A DNA stretch of 64,000 nucleotides from Paramoeba atlantica. Its lineage: Eukaryota; Discosea. Shown piece by piece: positions 38,535-52,941 of this stretch. The notes beneath the pieces were generated by a model that saw nothing but the letters and a program-made list of their open reading frames with translations, had not been told where the DNA came from and ran no database searches. The stretch spans positions 1-64,000 of the forward strand of contig CDRNVI010000137.1 in assembly GCA_977017575.1 (NCBI GenBank). The letters run 5' to 3'. A program made the position numbers and the translations under genes. Within the stretch, counting starts at the first letter, position 1, and each line of letters begins with the position of its first letter.

Positions 38535-39817
38535 AGAACCCAAAAACTTACTGATTTCTCGTAAAAAGGTACTGGGAGAGTCATCTTTATTCAAAATAAA
38601 ACGTCTTCCAACCCCTGGTCGGCATCGTTTATGGTTAAGACTACGACGGTATCTGATCGTCTTCGATCCCCTAACTTTCGTTCTTGATTAATGAAAACAT
38701 CTTTGACAAATGCTTTCGCAGAAGTTAGTCTTTCATAAATCCAAGAATTTCACCTCTGACAATTAAATACTAATGCCCCCAACTATCCCTTTTAATCATT
38801 ACATTAGTTCTAAAAAACCAATAAAATAGACCCAATGTCTTGTTCCATTATCCCATGCTAATAGTATTCATTGCAATATTTTTATTATTTTGCTTGCTTT
38901 GAACACTCTAATTTACTCAAAGTAAATGAATTAGAATTCTATTTATCAGTTTTATTAATAAGCAGAACACAAACTCCAAAGAGAATTTATATCCACAATC
39001 TTACTAATAAAGGTCCAATAAACACTGATTCTCCCGAAAGAAAACCAAATTATCACCCAATTAAGTGCAATAATGAATATCTAATAAAATATTTAGAGAA
39101 TATAATTTAATAAAACACACATGAAAAACCATATGGATTAAATTATAAAACTCTCAAATCCAACTACGAGCTTTTTAACTGCAACAACTTTAATATATGC
39201 TATTGGAGCTGGAATTACCGCGGCTGCTGGCACCAGACTTGCCCTCCAATTGTTACTCGTTAAGGGGTTTAGATTGTACTCATTCCAATTACCAAATCAA
39301 AATAATGAATCGGTATTGTTATTTTTTGTCACTACCTCCCCGTGTCGGGATTGGGTAATTTGCGCGCCTGCTGCCTTCCTTGGAAGTAGTAGCCGTTTCT
39401 CAGGCTCCTTCTCCGGAATCAAACCCTGATTCTCCGTTACCCGTTACCACCATGGTAGTCCTCTATACTACCATCGAAAGTTGATAGGGCAGAAATTTGA
39501 ATGAACTATCGTCGGCACAAAAGGCCGTACGATTCGTAAAGTTATCATGATTCACCATATGTTAACCAGCTCCGAAGAACTGCATTGGTTTTTGTATCTA
39601 ATAAATACATCCCTTCTCTCAAAGGAGTTAGGATTTTATGCATGTATTAGCTCTAGATTTACCACGGTTATCCAAGTAGTAAAAAAAAGGACCATCAAAT
39701 AAATTATAACTGATTTAATGAGCCATTCGCAGTTTCACAGTACAAGTGTTTATACTTAGACATGCATGGCTTAGTCTTTAAGACAAGCATATGACTACTG
39801 GCAGGATCAACCAGATA
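37713..39817 (-). rRNA. 18S (small subunit) rRNA
   Basis: The minus strand starts TATCTGGTTGATCCTGCCAG and ends GTAGGTGAACCTGCGGATGG then ATCATTA. It contains GGTGCCAGCAGCCGCGGTAAT and AAACTTAAAGGAATTGACGG. Its length of about 2105 nt exceeds the usual 1.8 kb, mostly through a long AT-rich V4 region (about 38860-39160). No group I intron is evident. This is the best sequence for identifying the organism. Confidence 0.96.
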
Positions 39818-41233
39818 ACTATTTTTTTTTCCAAAAAAAAAAGACTATTTTTTTCTTCTCCCCCCCAATTGGGAAAAAAGAAAAATGTAGCTTCGAAAAG
39901 AATTCAAAGTATTTCATCAATTTTTTGTTATCAAAAAAATAAGTTTTTTGTTTTTCGTTAGAATTCAATTTTCCAACAAAGAAATCCTCTTTGCAATTTC
40001 TCATTGAACCTCTTCATGAAATAATTTGAAAACAAAAGTATTCTGTTTCCAAATTTTCAAAAGAGAGAGAAATAAACTGAAAGAAAAAGATTATTCTTTT
40101 TATTTTTTTTTTATTTCCAGAAAAGGAAAAGAAAAAAAAGAAAAGAAGAAAAATGATTTTCTTATTCAGAAATTGAAGTTGGTTGTTTTTTCTGTCTTTT
40201 TAATCAACAAAAAAATCACCTTCCACAAATTCGATTTTGTTTTGTTTCAAAATTTGAAACAGACAAAATAAAAAATAACTCCCACATTTTTTTGAAATTT
40301 TATTGTCTGAAGTGACAAAAACTCCAAGCAAAAAATGTCACAAAAATGTCCGAGATATTTTTCAATGAAAAGAGATCCAAACAGAACTGAGATTGACCTT
40401 TTAAACTCGATTCAAATCTGTTTTTACTCTCTTTTCTTAATATAGACATTACAAAAAGTCACGATTGAATAGGACTATGTTTTCCTTCCATTTACAATAA
40501 GAGAGAGCATCTATGAGGTATGTAACCCCTCTGAGAAGAAAGAGCAGCTTTTTTGACCCAGAAAAGCTAATTTTAGAGTTCCAAAAAAGTGGACCAATCA
40601 AATAATGCCACGTCATTTCTTTACTTACCCATTTTTTTCCCCCAAAAAGTCTTATTTTATTCTTCTTTGTTCTTTCTTTTGAACAACCCTTTTTTTTGTT
40701 CTTTCACCTCTCAACTCATGAGTTTGCTTTTCCCTTTTCCTTTCTCTTTGTATCAAAAAAGAATTTCCACAAAAAGTTCAAAGGAAATCACAAACCCCCA
40801 CACCACACCACACCCCACACACCACACACCACACTATGAAAAACAAAAAAAATTGAGAAGGAAATCAAGAATTTAATTTGAAAAAGAGAACAAAACACTT
40901 TTTTATTTATTCAACATAACAAGCGAGCTTTGTGAAATTTGTTTTTGTGGTGGGGCCAAAGGGGGGGGGGTAGTAGAGAAACACTCTTTTATCCACATTC
41001 AAACCCACAACAACATCAAATTGAGGGTGGGTCCATCATTTTAAGAAAAAGAAAGGAACAAAAAAGAAGGAAGAAAAAAGATGAAAAAAAGAAAAAGGAA
41101 AAAAAAAAAAGAAGAGGAAAAAAAAAAGTTTCATCTGGCAACACAAAAGAGAGAACAAAGCAGCTGTGTGTATTGTGTGGTTATATGTAATCTGTATATT
41201 TCCACATAACTCATCACTCCTTTGAAAAATGTT
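39818..41233. other. rDNA upstream region (5' ETS/promoter side) and low-complexity DNA
   Basis: AT-rich with T8-T9 and A runs. The rDNA promoter must lie here, but I recognise no element. (CACAC)n lies at about 40798-40833. No tandem rDNA spacer repeats are seen. No gene is supported. Confidence 0.5.
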
Positions 41234-41286
41234 CCAAAGAGGCTGCAACATTTGTTTCTGTGAACAAATATTAAAGCCTTTTTAGT
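41234..41286 (+). repeat. CCAAAGAGGCTGCAAC stem-loop, copy 1
   Basis: 53-nt block with nested pairing: outer AGGCT/AGCCT, inner ATTTGTT/AACAAAT, followed by TTTTT. Copy 2 at 42672-42724 differs at three positions. It could be the 3' end of a small pol III RNA or of a small element. Confidence 0.6.
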
Positions 41287-41663
41287 TTTTTTGCAATATA
41301 TCCATTGCAAATTTACCACCCCCCCCCCCCCCAAAACCAAAATAGACCTTGCCCCTCTCCTATTTTATTCCATCCCTACCTTGTCAACACAACCCCACCC
41401 CCTCCAATATTTAACCACCCCCACAGTTATCCATATTATCCAACAGGGTTGACCCATCCAAAGAAAAATAGAAGAAGAAAAGAAGAAAAAAAAGAAAAAA
41501 GAAAAGAAAAGAAAAAAAAAGAAAAAAAGAAAAGAAAAAAAAAGAAAAAAAGAAAAGAAAAAAACTTTTGAAAGAGTAAATTGACAAGAAGGTAGTTTGA
41601 CATAATTAGGTTTTAAAAAAAGAAAGAAAAGAAAAGAAAGAAAAGAAAAGAAAAGAAAAGAAA

Positions 41664-41892
41664 CACTACGCCCAAAATGCCCAAAAGATTTTCGAAATGG
41701 TCCTTGGCGTCGTTTGACCCCAATTGTTTGGGCACTCTTTTTGATCTGGAGGAAAACACAACCTTGAAAAAAAAAAAACACATCACCAAAATTGTTGGTC
41801 GGAATTTCAAGTCGTGTTTTCCTCCAGATCAATTGGGGTCAAACGACGCCAAGGACCATTTCGAAAATCTTTTGGGCATTTTGGGCGTAGTG
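41664..41892. repeat. Long foldback (inverted repeat) element
   Basis: Arms 41664-41725 and 41831-41892 are perfect reverse complements over 62 bp. After a 17-nt bulge on the left (41726-41742), inner arms 41743-41759 and 41814-41830 pair over 17 bp, then CTTGAAA/TTTCAAG, leaving a loop of about 35 nt. It is embedded in AAAAGAAAAG-type DNA. Confidence 0.95.
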
Positions 41893-42372
41893 AAAAGAAA
41901 AAGAAAAAAAAAAAAAAAAAAGAAGAGAAAAAACCTTTGAAAGAGCAAATTGACAAGAAGTGGTTCAACTCAGACCAAGTTTAAAAAGAGAAAGAAAAAA
42001 GAGAAGAGAGAAAAAGAGAGAAAAAGAAAAACATTTCAAAGAGCAAAAGAAGGTAGCCCCCCCACATCAGGTTAAAAAAGAAAAAGGAAAAGAAAAGGAA
42101 AAAGAAAAAGGAAAAAGAAAAAGGAAAAAAAAAAGAAAAAGAAAGGAAAAAGAGAGAGAGAGAAAGAGAGAAAAACCTTTGAGCAACAGAGCAGTTCAGT
42201 TCAGACTGAGTTCAAAAAAAAACAAAAAAAAAAGAGAAGAGAAAAAGAGAGAGAAAAAAGAAGAGAGAAAAAACCTTTGAAAAGAAAAAAAAGAAAAAGA
42301 AGAGAAAAAACCTTTGGAAAGAAAAAAAGAAAAAAGAAAAAAAAAAAGAAAAAAAAAAAAAGAAAAAAAAAC

Positions 42373-42445
42373 AGCCCCCGGCGGGGCTCGAACCCGCGGC
42401 CACTAGATTAAGAGTCTAGCGCTCTACCGACTGAGCTACGGAGGC
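42373..42445 (-). tRNA. tRNA-Lys (CTT)
   Basis: 73-nt cloverleaf. Acceptor GCCTCCG/CGGGGGC (one G-T), D arm TAGCTCAGTCGGTAGAGC, anticodon stem CTAGA/TCTAG with loop CTCTTAA, T arm GCGGG-TTCGAGC-CCCGC. The discriminator base reads T, unusual for eukaryotic tRNA-Lys. T9 terminator follows. Confidence 0.92.
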
Positions 42446-42671
42446 AATTTGATAAAATCGAAAAAAAAAAAGGATTGAGGGAGATATGACACCACCACAA
42501 AAACCTCCCCCCCCTTCCTTCAAGTCACCAACCAAATTGAAACAATTGTGGAAATTATGTATTTTGGCAATATATCCCCCACCCCCCCAACAAAATTGGT
42601 GCTACTGTGGCGTATTTATGGAGGTGGTGTGTGAGTCAAAATCCAATCTTCATGTCCATTCTGGAAAATTC

Positions 42672-42724
42672 CCAAAGAGGCTGCAACATTTGTTTATGTG
42701 AACAAATATTATAACCTTTTTAGT
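42672..42724 (+). repeat. CCAAAGAGGCTGCAAC stem-loop, copy 2
   Basis: 53 nt, 50 identical to copy 1. The inner ATTTGTT/AACAAAT stem is preserved; the outer stem has one mismatch; T5 follows. Confidence 0.6.
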
Positions 42725-45176
42725 CTTTTAAACCTCAACAAAACAGTGTGTTCTTCCTTTCTAAAAACTTGAACAAACCCCCTCCCAATTAAAGACCCCC
42801 CCCCCCCCTCCAAAAAAAAAAACAAGGTGCGCCACCACAGAAAAAAGGTACACAATTCCCACAAAAACACCCACATTCACCATTTTATCAAAGGAAAAAC
42901 CCAAACCATCCCCACAAAGCAAACCTCATTTATATTAACAAAAAACAGAAAGAGAAAAACCACAGTGGGTCTGTGGAAACTTTTGGTTCTTAAAAAAAAA
43001 CAAGAGAAACCAAAAAATCAAAGAAAAATCAAAAGAAAAATCAAAAGAAAAACCTGCACATCAATTAAAACCCTCTTCTAGAAAAACACCAACCCCACAA
43101 AAAACCACACCCCATACACAAGACCAACACACCAACATCAAAAAAAAATATAGAACAGAGTAAAAAAAAAAGAAAAAGAACAAAAAGGGAGAAAGAAAAA
43201 AAAAAAAAAAAGAAAAAAAGAACAAAAAAAAAGAACAAAAAGGACCGAAACGAAAGAAAGACGAAAAAAAAAAGAAAACCTTCTTGTCATTTTTGATTGT
43301 TTGGTTCAAACAAACAATAAACCTTGAAAAATGTGTGTACACAAGACAACACACAACCAACTTACACACACAACCAACTTACACACACAACCAATGCACA
43401 ACCAATACACAAAAACACTGATGTACCAACTACCAACAAAGTGACCAAAAACAATTAACAATAATAATATTTAACTCCAACAAAACCAAACAAACCAAAC
43501 AAACAAAACAAAACAACACTAATTAAATACACATCACCCCTCCAGACAAAAAACAGAAGATAAATTAACCAACTAAAAAAATATTACAACAAAACGGAAA
43601 TATAAATATTACAAAAGAACAAAAAGAACCAACCAACCATTATATGTGGCTCGCTCCCTCCAGAAATCCCCAACCCACATCTTTGTCTTGATGATTCCAC
43701 ACACTCTCTCTTTTTTTGTGTTTTTCTGTGAAAAATTGGTTAAAATTACAAACACAACATAACCACAACACAAAAAAACAAAATCAACAACAACAATAAC
43801 AATTACAATAACAAATATCAACAACAAATATCAACAACAAATATTAATAACAAAGAACAAATAACAACAATAACAACAAATAAACAACAAATAACAACAA
43901 ATAACAACAAATAACAACAAATAACAACAATAATAACAACAAATAACAACAATAATAACAACAAGAACAACAAGAACAAATAACAATACGAATAATACAA
44001 ATAACAAATAACAACAATAACAAATAACAATAAAACAATAATAACAACTATAATAACAACAACAAGAACAACAAGAAGAATACCAATAACAAATAACAAA
44101 TAACAACAAATAACAACAAATAACAACACAATCAAAATATCATCACCACCACAACAGCAATACCACTAACAAAAACAAAAACAAGCACAAAATAAAAGAA
44201 GGAAAAAAGAGAAAACCTGGTGGTGGCACAATAGTCGGGATTGTTGGGAACAGAGTAATATAAAAAAAGGCCTGGAGGGAGTCTTCTAACAAAGAAACAA
44301 AAATGTCCCCATTCTATTATTAACAATTTAACAATTAACAATGATAATAAAAGCAATAACAATCAAATAACAACAACAATCATAACAATACAATAATAAC
44401 AATAATTGATTATAAAAAAATAGTAACAACAACATAACAATTGCAAAAAACAATCACAATCACAAACCAACAATCATAATAACAACAATAACAACAAACA
44501 ACAACAAACAACAAACAATAAACAACAAACAACAAGAAAAACAATCACAATCATAAACAACAGCCAACAACAACTATAACTTAACTACAATCACAACAAT
44601 CACAATCACAACAAACAAAACAAAAGTAACACTAAAATGACACAACAACAACAACAAACAAAACGACAAACAAACCAACAAACCAACAAACCAACAAACC
44701 AACAAACCAACAACAAACCAACACAACAGAATAATCACATCATACTAAAAAAGATAAACAAATCCACACAATCAAAATAACTAACAAACCAAACACTGAA
44801 ACACTGAAACAACAAAACACAAAATAAAGGGAAACCTGTGCCACTCATATTTTCAAAAAGGCTTGTGATTGGAAGGAGGTCTTTGTAACAAAGGAAACAA
44901 AAAAGATGTCCTCACACTAGTTAAGAGAAGGGGGAGGGGGAAGAATCAGATTTTAGTATCAGAGAATTTTAATTAATTAAATCCTAATAACTAATACAAT
45001 AACAAAAACACTCTTTCCAATAATAACAGACAAACCAACCAAACCAAACCAAACCAATCACCACAAAAAAGAAAAGAACAAAAACAAATACCAAAAATAC
45101 CAAAAGCAAAAAATAAAACAAATAATAAAAAAACAAGTTCAACAAGAACAAATTAACAAGAACACAAAACCTTCTT
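42725..45176. other. A/C-rich microsatellite DNA
   Basis: Dominated by AAC/AAT runs (43785-44130, 44340-44620) and (AACC)n (44678-44712), with C-runs at 42800. No gene is supported. Confidence 0.6.
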
Positions 45177-47537
<2,361 letters not shown>

Positions 47538-50237
47538 AAAAAGCTTGTATAAAAAAAAAATATAAATTGAAACTTTAACAAAAATCTTCTTTCTTTTTGA
47601 GACATTCACTCCACCAAAGAGCCATTTTTCTTTTCATAATTTTTTTTTTCTTTTTCTGGAATGGCAGCGGAAGAACAGACAACACACTACTTTTCTTTAC
47701 CCCAGTGTGTGGTTGGGGGGGGTGAAAGATACTATTTTTCTTCTTCTTCTTCCCCACAATCAGTGTATGTGTGTTGAACATTGGGATTATAAGAAGGACC
47801 CACACACATAATTAAGAAAAAGATCTTGGGAGGAAGGTGGTGTTTTATTGAGATGACAATATTAATATAAAACCACAGACCAATATGTTGGACCCAAAAA
47901 ACCCTGAAAAACAGTGCCAGAAAAAGAAGAACAACAAGAAAGAAAAAAAGAAAGAAAAAAAGAAAGAAAAAAAGAAAAAAAAACCAATGATGAACAATTT
48001 TTTTAGAATCCAAGAGCACTAAAGATATTTTGTTTCAAAAAAAAAAACGTGGATATTTCTTTTAACACCAAAACAACACACATACAACACCCCAATCCCC
48101 CCGACTGACTGGTGGATCTTCTTTTTTTTTTTTGTGGATTCTTCATTCTCTCTGGGGGACTAATTCGAAAAATCAGACCCAGAGAGTATGAAAACTATCA
48201 CGAAATAGTCCTCTTTTGTGTTGTTTTGGTCTCTCTTCTCTTTGCCCTCCTTATCCAACTTTGATTGTGTGGCAACTTCTCTCTTTTTCGTTTGCGATTT
48301 TTCCAAAAAAAAAAAACCAAAAAAATTAACCTTGATACAAAGATACACCTTTTTTTTTGTTTTTTTTTGGGGGTGGGGGTGGGGGTGAAGATCAAACATG
48401 CCACACACACACCACACATTTTTTTCTCTCTCTCTCCTCCTCTTCTCTTGTGGACGGACAGCGAGTGGTCAAGGTTTTCGAACTTTTTTCCCTTCCTCCT
48501 CTTCTCTCCAAGTCCAGTCCTTTGAGAGAAGAACAATTCCTTTGCGCTCTGAAAAGTAAAAATAAGAATGGGTGATGAAAGGAAAAAGAGAAAAAAGAAG
48601 AGGAAAAAGAGAGAAAGAGAATAGAACCTACACAGGATCAGAGTGTGTGATAATAATAACAAAAAAAACATGATGTTCCCTTGGGGTTCAAAAGGAGGGG
48701 GGGAGACAAACAAAGAGAAGAGAGGAGGGGAGAGGAAAGGAGAGAAGAGAAGAGAGAAGAAAGAGAGAGAAGAAAGAAGAGAGAACGGGAGAGAAGAAAA
48801 GATAAAAGAAACAAAGAGAAGAAAAAGAAAAAAAGAAAGAAAAAAGAAAAAGAAAAAAGGAAAAGGAAAAAAAAGGAAAGGAAGAGGGAAAAGAGAAAGA
48901 GAAAAAAGAGAAAACCAACAATTTTCTTTTTCTTTTCGCTTTGTCAAGAAAAGAAAGGAGAAAGAGGAGGAAAAGGAAAAAAAACAAAAAAAAAAAAACA
49001 AAAAAAAAACAAAAAAAAACAAAAAAAAACAAAAAAAAACAAAAAAAAACAAAAACAAAAAAAAACAAAAAAAAACAAAAAAAAAACAAAAAACAAAAAA
49101 AAGAAAAGAAAACAAGGGAAAAAAATAAAATAAAAAAACAAACAAAAAACAAACAAAAAACAAAAAAAAGAAAAGAAAAGAAAAGAACAATAAACAAAAA
49201 CAAACAAAAACAAAAAAAAAACAAAAAAAAACAAAAAAAAACAAAAAAAGGAAAAAAAGGAAAAGGAAAAAAGAAAGAAAAAAAGAAAGAAAAGAAAAAA
49301 AGAAAAACAAAGACAGAAAAAAAAGGAAAAAAAAAGAAAAAAAAGAAAAAAAAAAGAAAAAAAAGGAAAAGGAAAAAGAAAAAAAAAGAAAGAAAAGAAA
49401 AAAAGAAAAACAAAGACAGAAAAGAAAGAAAAAAGAGAAAAAAAAGAAAAAAAAAAGAAAAAAAAAAGAAAAGAAAAAGAAAAGAAAAAAAAGAAAAAAA
49501 AAAGAAAAAAAGAAAAACAAAGACAGAAAAGACAAAGAAAAAGAAAAAAGAAAAGAAAAAAACTGTGAAAAAGGATTTTTTTTGATACGTGATTTCACTC
49601 TTTTCTAATTCAACGACTTCACTGTTTTAAAAGGAAAGAAAGAGAAGGAAAGAAAAGAAAAGAGAAGGAGAAAGAGGGGAAAAGAGGAGAAAGAGAAGAG
49701 GGGGGGAGAAAGATTAAAAAGAGGAAAGATAAAAGATAAAGAAGACAAAAAACAAAAGATAAAAGAAAAGAAAAAAAAAGAAAAAAAAGAAAAACACACA
49801 AAAAAGAAAAAACAAAAGAAAAAAAAACAAAGAAAAAAAGAAAAAAAAACCAATGAAGAAAAAAGGACCATTTTTTAAAACGTGAATTACACTCTCTTCA
49901 ATTAAACAACTTTCCTGTGTTAAGGAGAAAAGAAAGAGAAAAGAAAGAGAAAAGAAAGAAGAGAAAAGAAAAAGAAAAAGAAAAGAAAGAGAAAAGAAAG
50001 AGAGAAGGAAAAAGGGAGAAAAAGAGAAGAGAGGGGAAAAGATTAAAAAGAGGAAAGATAAAGAGGAAAAGATAAAGAAGAAAAAACAAAAGAAAAATAG
50101 GAAAAAAAACAAAACAAAACAAAAAAACAAAAAGAAAAAGAAAAAAAAGAAAAAAAGAAAAGAAAAGAAAAAGAAAGAAAAGAAAAGAAAAAAAAAAGAG
50201 AAAGAAAAAAGAATAAACCTCAAGAAAAAAAGAGAGC
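47538..50237. other. Low-complexity DNA, largely A-rich on the plus strand
   Basis: From about 48700 to 50210 the plus strand is nearly all A and G, with C confined to AAAAAAAAC units (48980-49240). The very long Phe-rich minus frame and Lys-rich plus frames are shadows of this composition. Apart from the stem-loop at 48142, nothing is supported. Confidence 0.6.
48142..48192. repeat. TTCAT/CTCTGG stem-loop, copy 2
   Basis: TTCATTCTCTCTGGG pairs with CCCAGAGAGTATGAA with one mismatch, around a 21-nt loop containing CTAATTCGAAAAATC. Confidence 0.6.
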
Positions 50238-50640
50238 ATGATTTCACTTCACCCACCTCTACCCAACCTTCTCAACCTTCCCCAACCTTCCCCAACCTTC
50301 CCTACCTTCCCAACCTTCCCAACCTTTCCTACTTTCCCTCCTTCCTCTTCCCAACCTTTCCTACCTTTCCTACCTCTCCCCTCCCCCAACCTTCCCTACC
50401 TTCCCTACCTTCCCTACTTTCCCTCCTTCCTCTTCCCAACCTTCCCTACCTTTCCTACCTTCCCAACCTTTCCTACCTTCCCAACCTTCCCTACCTTCCC
50501 AACCTTCCCAACCTTTCCTACTTTCCCTCCTTCCTCTTCCCAACCTTTCCTACCTTTCCTACCTCTCCCCTCCCCCAACCTTCCCTACCTTCCCTACCTT
50601 CCCTACCTTCCCTACCTTCCCCTCCCCCAACCTTCCCTCT
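50238..50640 (+). repeat. CCTTCCC(T/A)A minisatellite
   Basis: Runs of CCTTCCCTA and CCTTCCCAA units, in larger blocks with CCTCCTTCCTCTTCCCAACC recurring at about 50338, 50421 and 50527. It gives a Phe-Pro-Thr frame, but nothing suggests translation. Confidence 0.9.
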
Positions 50641-51035
50641 TTCCTCTTCTTTCTTCTTCCCTCCTTCTTCCCTCCTTCTTCCTCTTTCCCTTTTTTTTAG
50701 TTCTTTTTTTTTTTAATTTAATTCTTTTTTTTAATTTCTCTTTTTTTTTCTTTTCTTTTTTCTCTTTCCTCTTCTTCTCTCCTTTCGCTCTTTCCTCTCT
50801 CTCACCGGGTTGCCAAGGGAAAAGGGAAAGGAACGCAATTGCAAAGGTTTTTCAGGGCATTGAAAAAAAAATTCTCATAAAAATTTCCTTGTAAAATATT
50901 TTTTCGACACTCAGAAAAACAATTGAATTGTGCTGGTTTATTTTAGCACACAAAAAAAGATTTTAGGGCTCATAATTTTTCTGGCCTTGTTGGTTTTGTT
51001 TTGCCTTTTCTCTTTCTCTCCTCTTTTTCTCTCTT

Positions 51036-51071
<36 letters not shown>

Positions 51072-51943
51072 CTCTCTCTTCTCTTTTCTCTCTCTTTTTC
51101 TTTTCTCTCTCTTTTTTTCTTTTCCTTCTTTTTTTCTTTCTCTTTCTCGAACTTTTTTGCCCTTTGTGAATGGGACTGGATGGGGTTCTCTCTTTATTTC
51201 TTTTTATTTCTTTTTATTTCTGTTTTTTTCTTCTCTTTTTTACTTTTATTTCTTTTCTTTTTTTTTTTTTCACTTTTTCACTTTCTCACTTTTTCTCTTT
51301 TTTTTGTTCCTCTTTTTCTTGTTCCCCTTTTTCTCGTTCCCCTTTCTTCCCTTTTTTGATGGGTTCTCTCTTTTCTTTTTTCCCTTTCCCCCCTTTTTTC
51401 TTTTTCTCTTCTTTTCTTTTCTTTTTGTTGATTTCTTTCCTTTTGTTTTCGATTTCTTCTTCGGTTTCTCATTTTTTTCTTTTTTTTTTTTTTCTATTTT
51501 CTCTTTCTCTTTCTCTTCTCTCTTCTCTTCTCTCTCTTCTCTCTTCTCTCTCTTTCCCCCCCTTCCCTTTCTTTTCCTTTTTCTTTTTTGAAAAAATAAG
51601 ACAGTCTTACAGATAAGTGAATCTTCAAAAAAAAAGAAGAGACAAAAGAGATGTTTTTTTATTTGGGAAAGATGATGTATTCTCTGGGTCCGGATTTTCA
51701 CAAATTAGCACCCAGAGAGTACCAAGATCTCTCCCCCAACCATCTATCTGACACATTCTTTTTGACGAAAAAGAAAGGAGAAAAATTACAATGAAATACC
51801 AACAGAGAAAAGAAGAGGAGTGAATAAAGAAAAAAGAAAGAAGAAAGAAGATAAAAGAAAAAAGAAAAGAAATAAACATTTTTCTTGATAAAAAAAGAGC
51901 ACAAAAAAAAAGAAGTTTGGTTCCATTGAAGAGATTTTGTTAT
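50641..51943. other. Pyrimidine-rich spacer
   Basis: Almost only C and T from about 51000 to 51590. Phe/Ser frames are shadows. The stem-loop copy at 51677 lies inside. Confidence 0.5.
51677..51722. repeat. TTCAT/CTCTGG stem-loop, copy 3 (inverted orientation)
   Basis: GTATTCTCTGGGT pairs with ACCCAGAGAGTAC with one mismatch. Its reverse complement aligns with copy 2 through the loop (CTAATTTG, then AAAATC). Confidence 0.6.
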
Positions 51944-52941
51944 TTATTTTCGTCTTCTCTCCTTTGAAGGAGGAGAATTGAAAAACTTCTTTTTCAAACC
52001 ATGTGGTGGGGAAGAAGAACGTCGAGTTCCTTTTCTCTTATTTCTAAACATTTTGTCTTTCTCTTCTTCTTCTTCTGGTCCAGTCACCAACCTCTCTGTG
52101 ATTTCTTCCAAACGTTTCTTGAGAATAATTTCTGTTTCCATCATCTTTTTTGACTTCTTTTCTTTCGCTTCAAGATTACAAAGTCTTCTTTCGATGTTTC
52201 GTCGTTGGTTTTGAAGCTTTCTTGATTGCCCAAATGATCTTGGTTTACCACAATCTTTCTCTTCTTTCTCTTCTTTCTCTTCTTCCTCTTCTTCATCTTC
52301 TTCCTCTTCTTCCTCAGAGGATTGGATTTCTTCAATCTCCTCTTCCTCTTGTTTGTTTCCAACAATGTCCTTTTGACTTTTCAAATCAACAAGATTCTCT
52401 CGAACTTGGGTTTTGTTTTCAGTCAACCGTTCCTTTCTTTGTTGGAGAACCACGATCTTTTCTTCAAGAACATCAATCTGATCTGCCAGTTTCTTGTCAC
52501 GTTTACTGAGCATTTCAATCTTCTTCTCTCTCTTCTGTTGTTCCTTGAGTCTTTTCTGAGGGTTCTCAGAAACTTCATCCCCCACTTTCTCAACCTTCTT
52601 CTCTTCATCATCACCCACTCGATTTTCGACCTCTTGGATCTCCTTTTTGGTTTCTTCTTCGACTTGACTCTCCACTGCTTTTGCTGTCTCGTTCTTTTTT
52701 GGGAGAACAAACAAAGCATCTTCCAAGTCTTGGTCACGTTTCACAAAGACGACATCACACTCATCGTCAAGATAGAACACTCGAACCGCAGTTGAAGTTC
52801 CGTACACATCCTGGATCTTCCTTCGGAGACTTCGAAAGTCTTGGCTTGAACAGAACACACTCTTCCATTCTCAGTGTTTTGGACTTCCCACCACTCTTCT
52901 TCTCTTTCGACAATCGACATCAACTGAACTCTCATCACCAT
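51944..52941 (-). CDS. PB1-domain coiled-coil protein with an apparent frameshift
   Basis: The main frame (51944 to about 52866, ending TAA) starts within a PB1 domain: SQDFRSLRRKIQDVYG, then FYLDDECDVVFVKRDQDLEDAL, the OPCA motif with its acidic cluster. The expected first beta strand (MVMRVQLMSIVE) begins at an ATG at 52941 but is in another frame. The two frames would join at AGTGTGTTC (about 52857-52866) if two bases were dropped from the GT repeat, so a sequencing slip, a real frameshift or an unrecognised intron is implied. After PB1 come long Lys/Glu coiled coils with an acidic run (about residues 170-200) and a basic C-terminus (KRKGTRRSSSPP, then KKKFF). PB1 domains make head-to-tail heterodimers in signalling and autophagy scaffolds. 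Confidence 0.6.

Noticed and set aside
48198..49598. A 466-codon minus-strand frame
   Set aside because: Almost only Phe, Ser and Leu; it is the shadow of an A/G-only plus strand, with no domain and no start context.
50238..50894. Phe-Pro-Thr repeat protein
   Set aside because: Frame follows from the CCTTCCCTA minisatellite; no ATG context, and the units are shared across frames.
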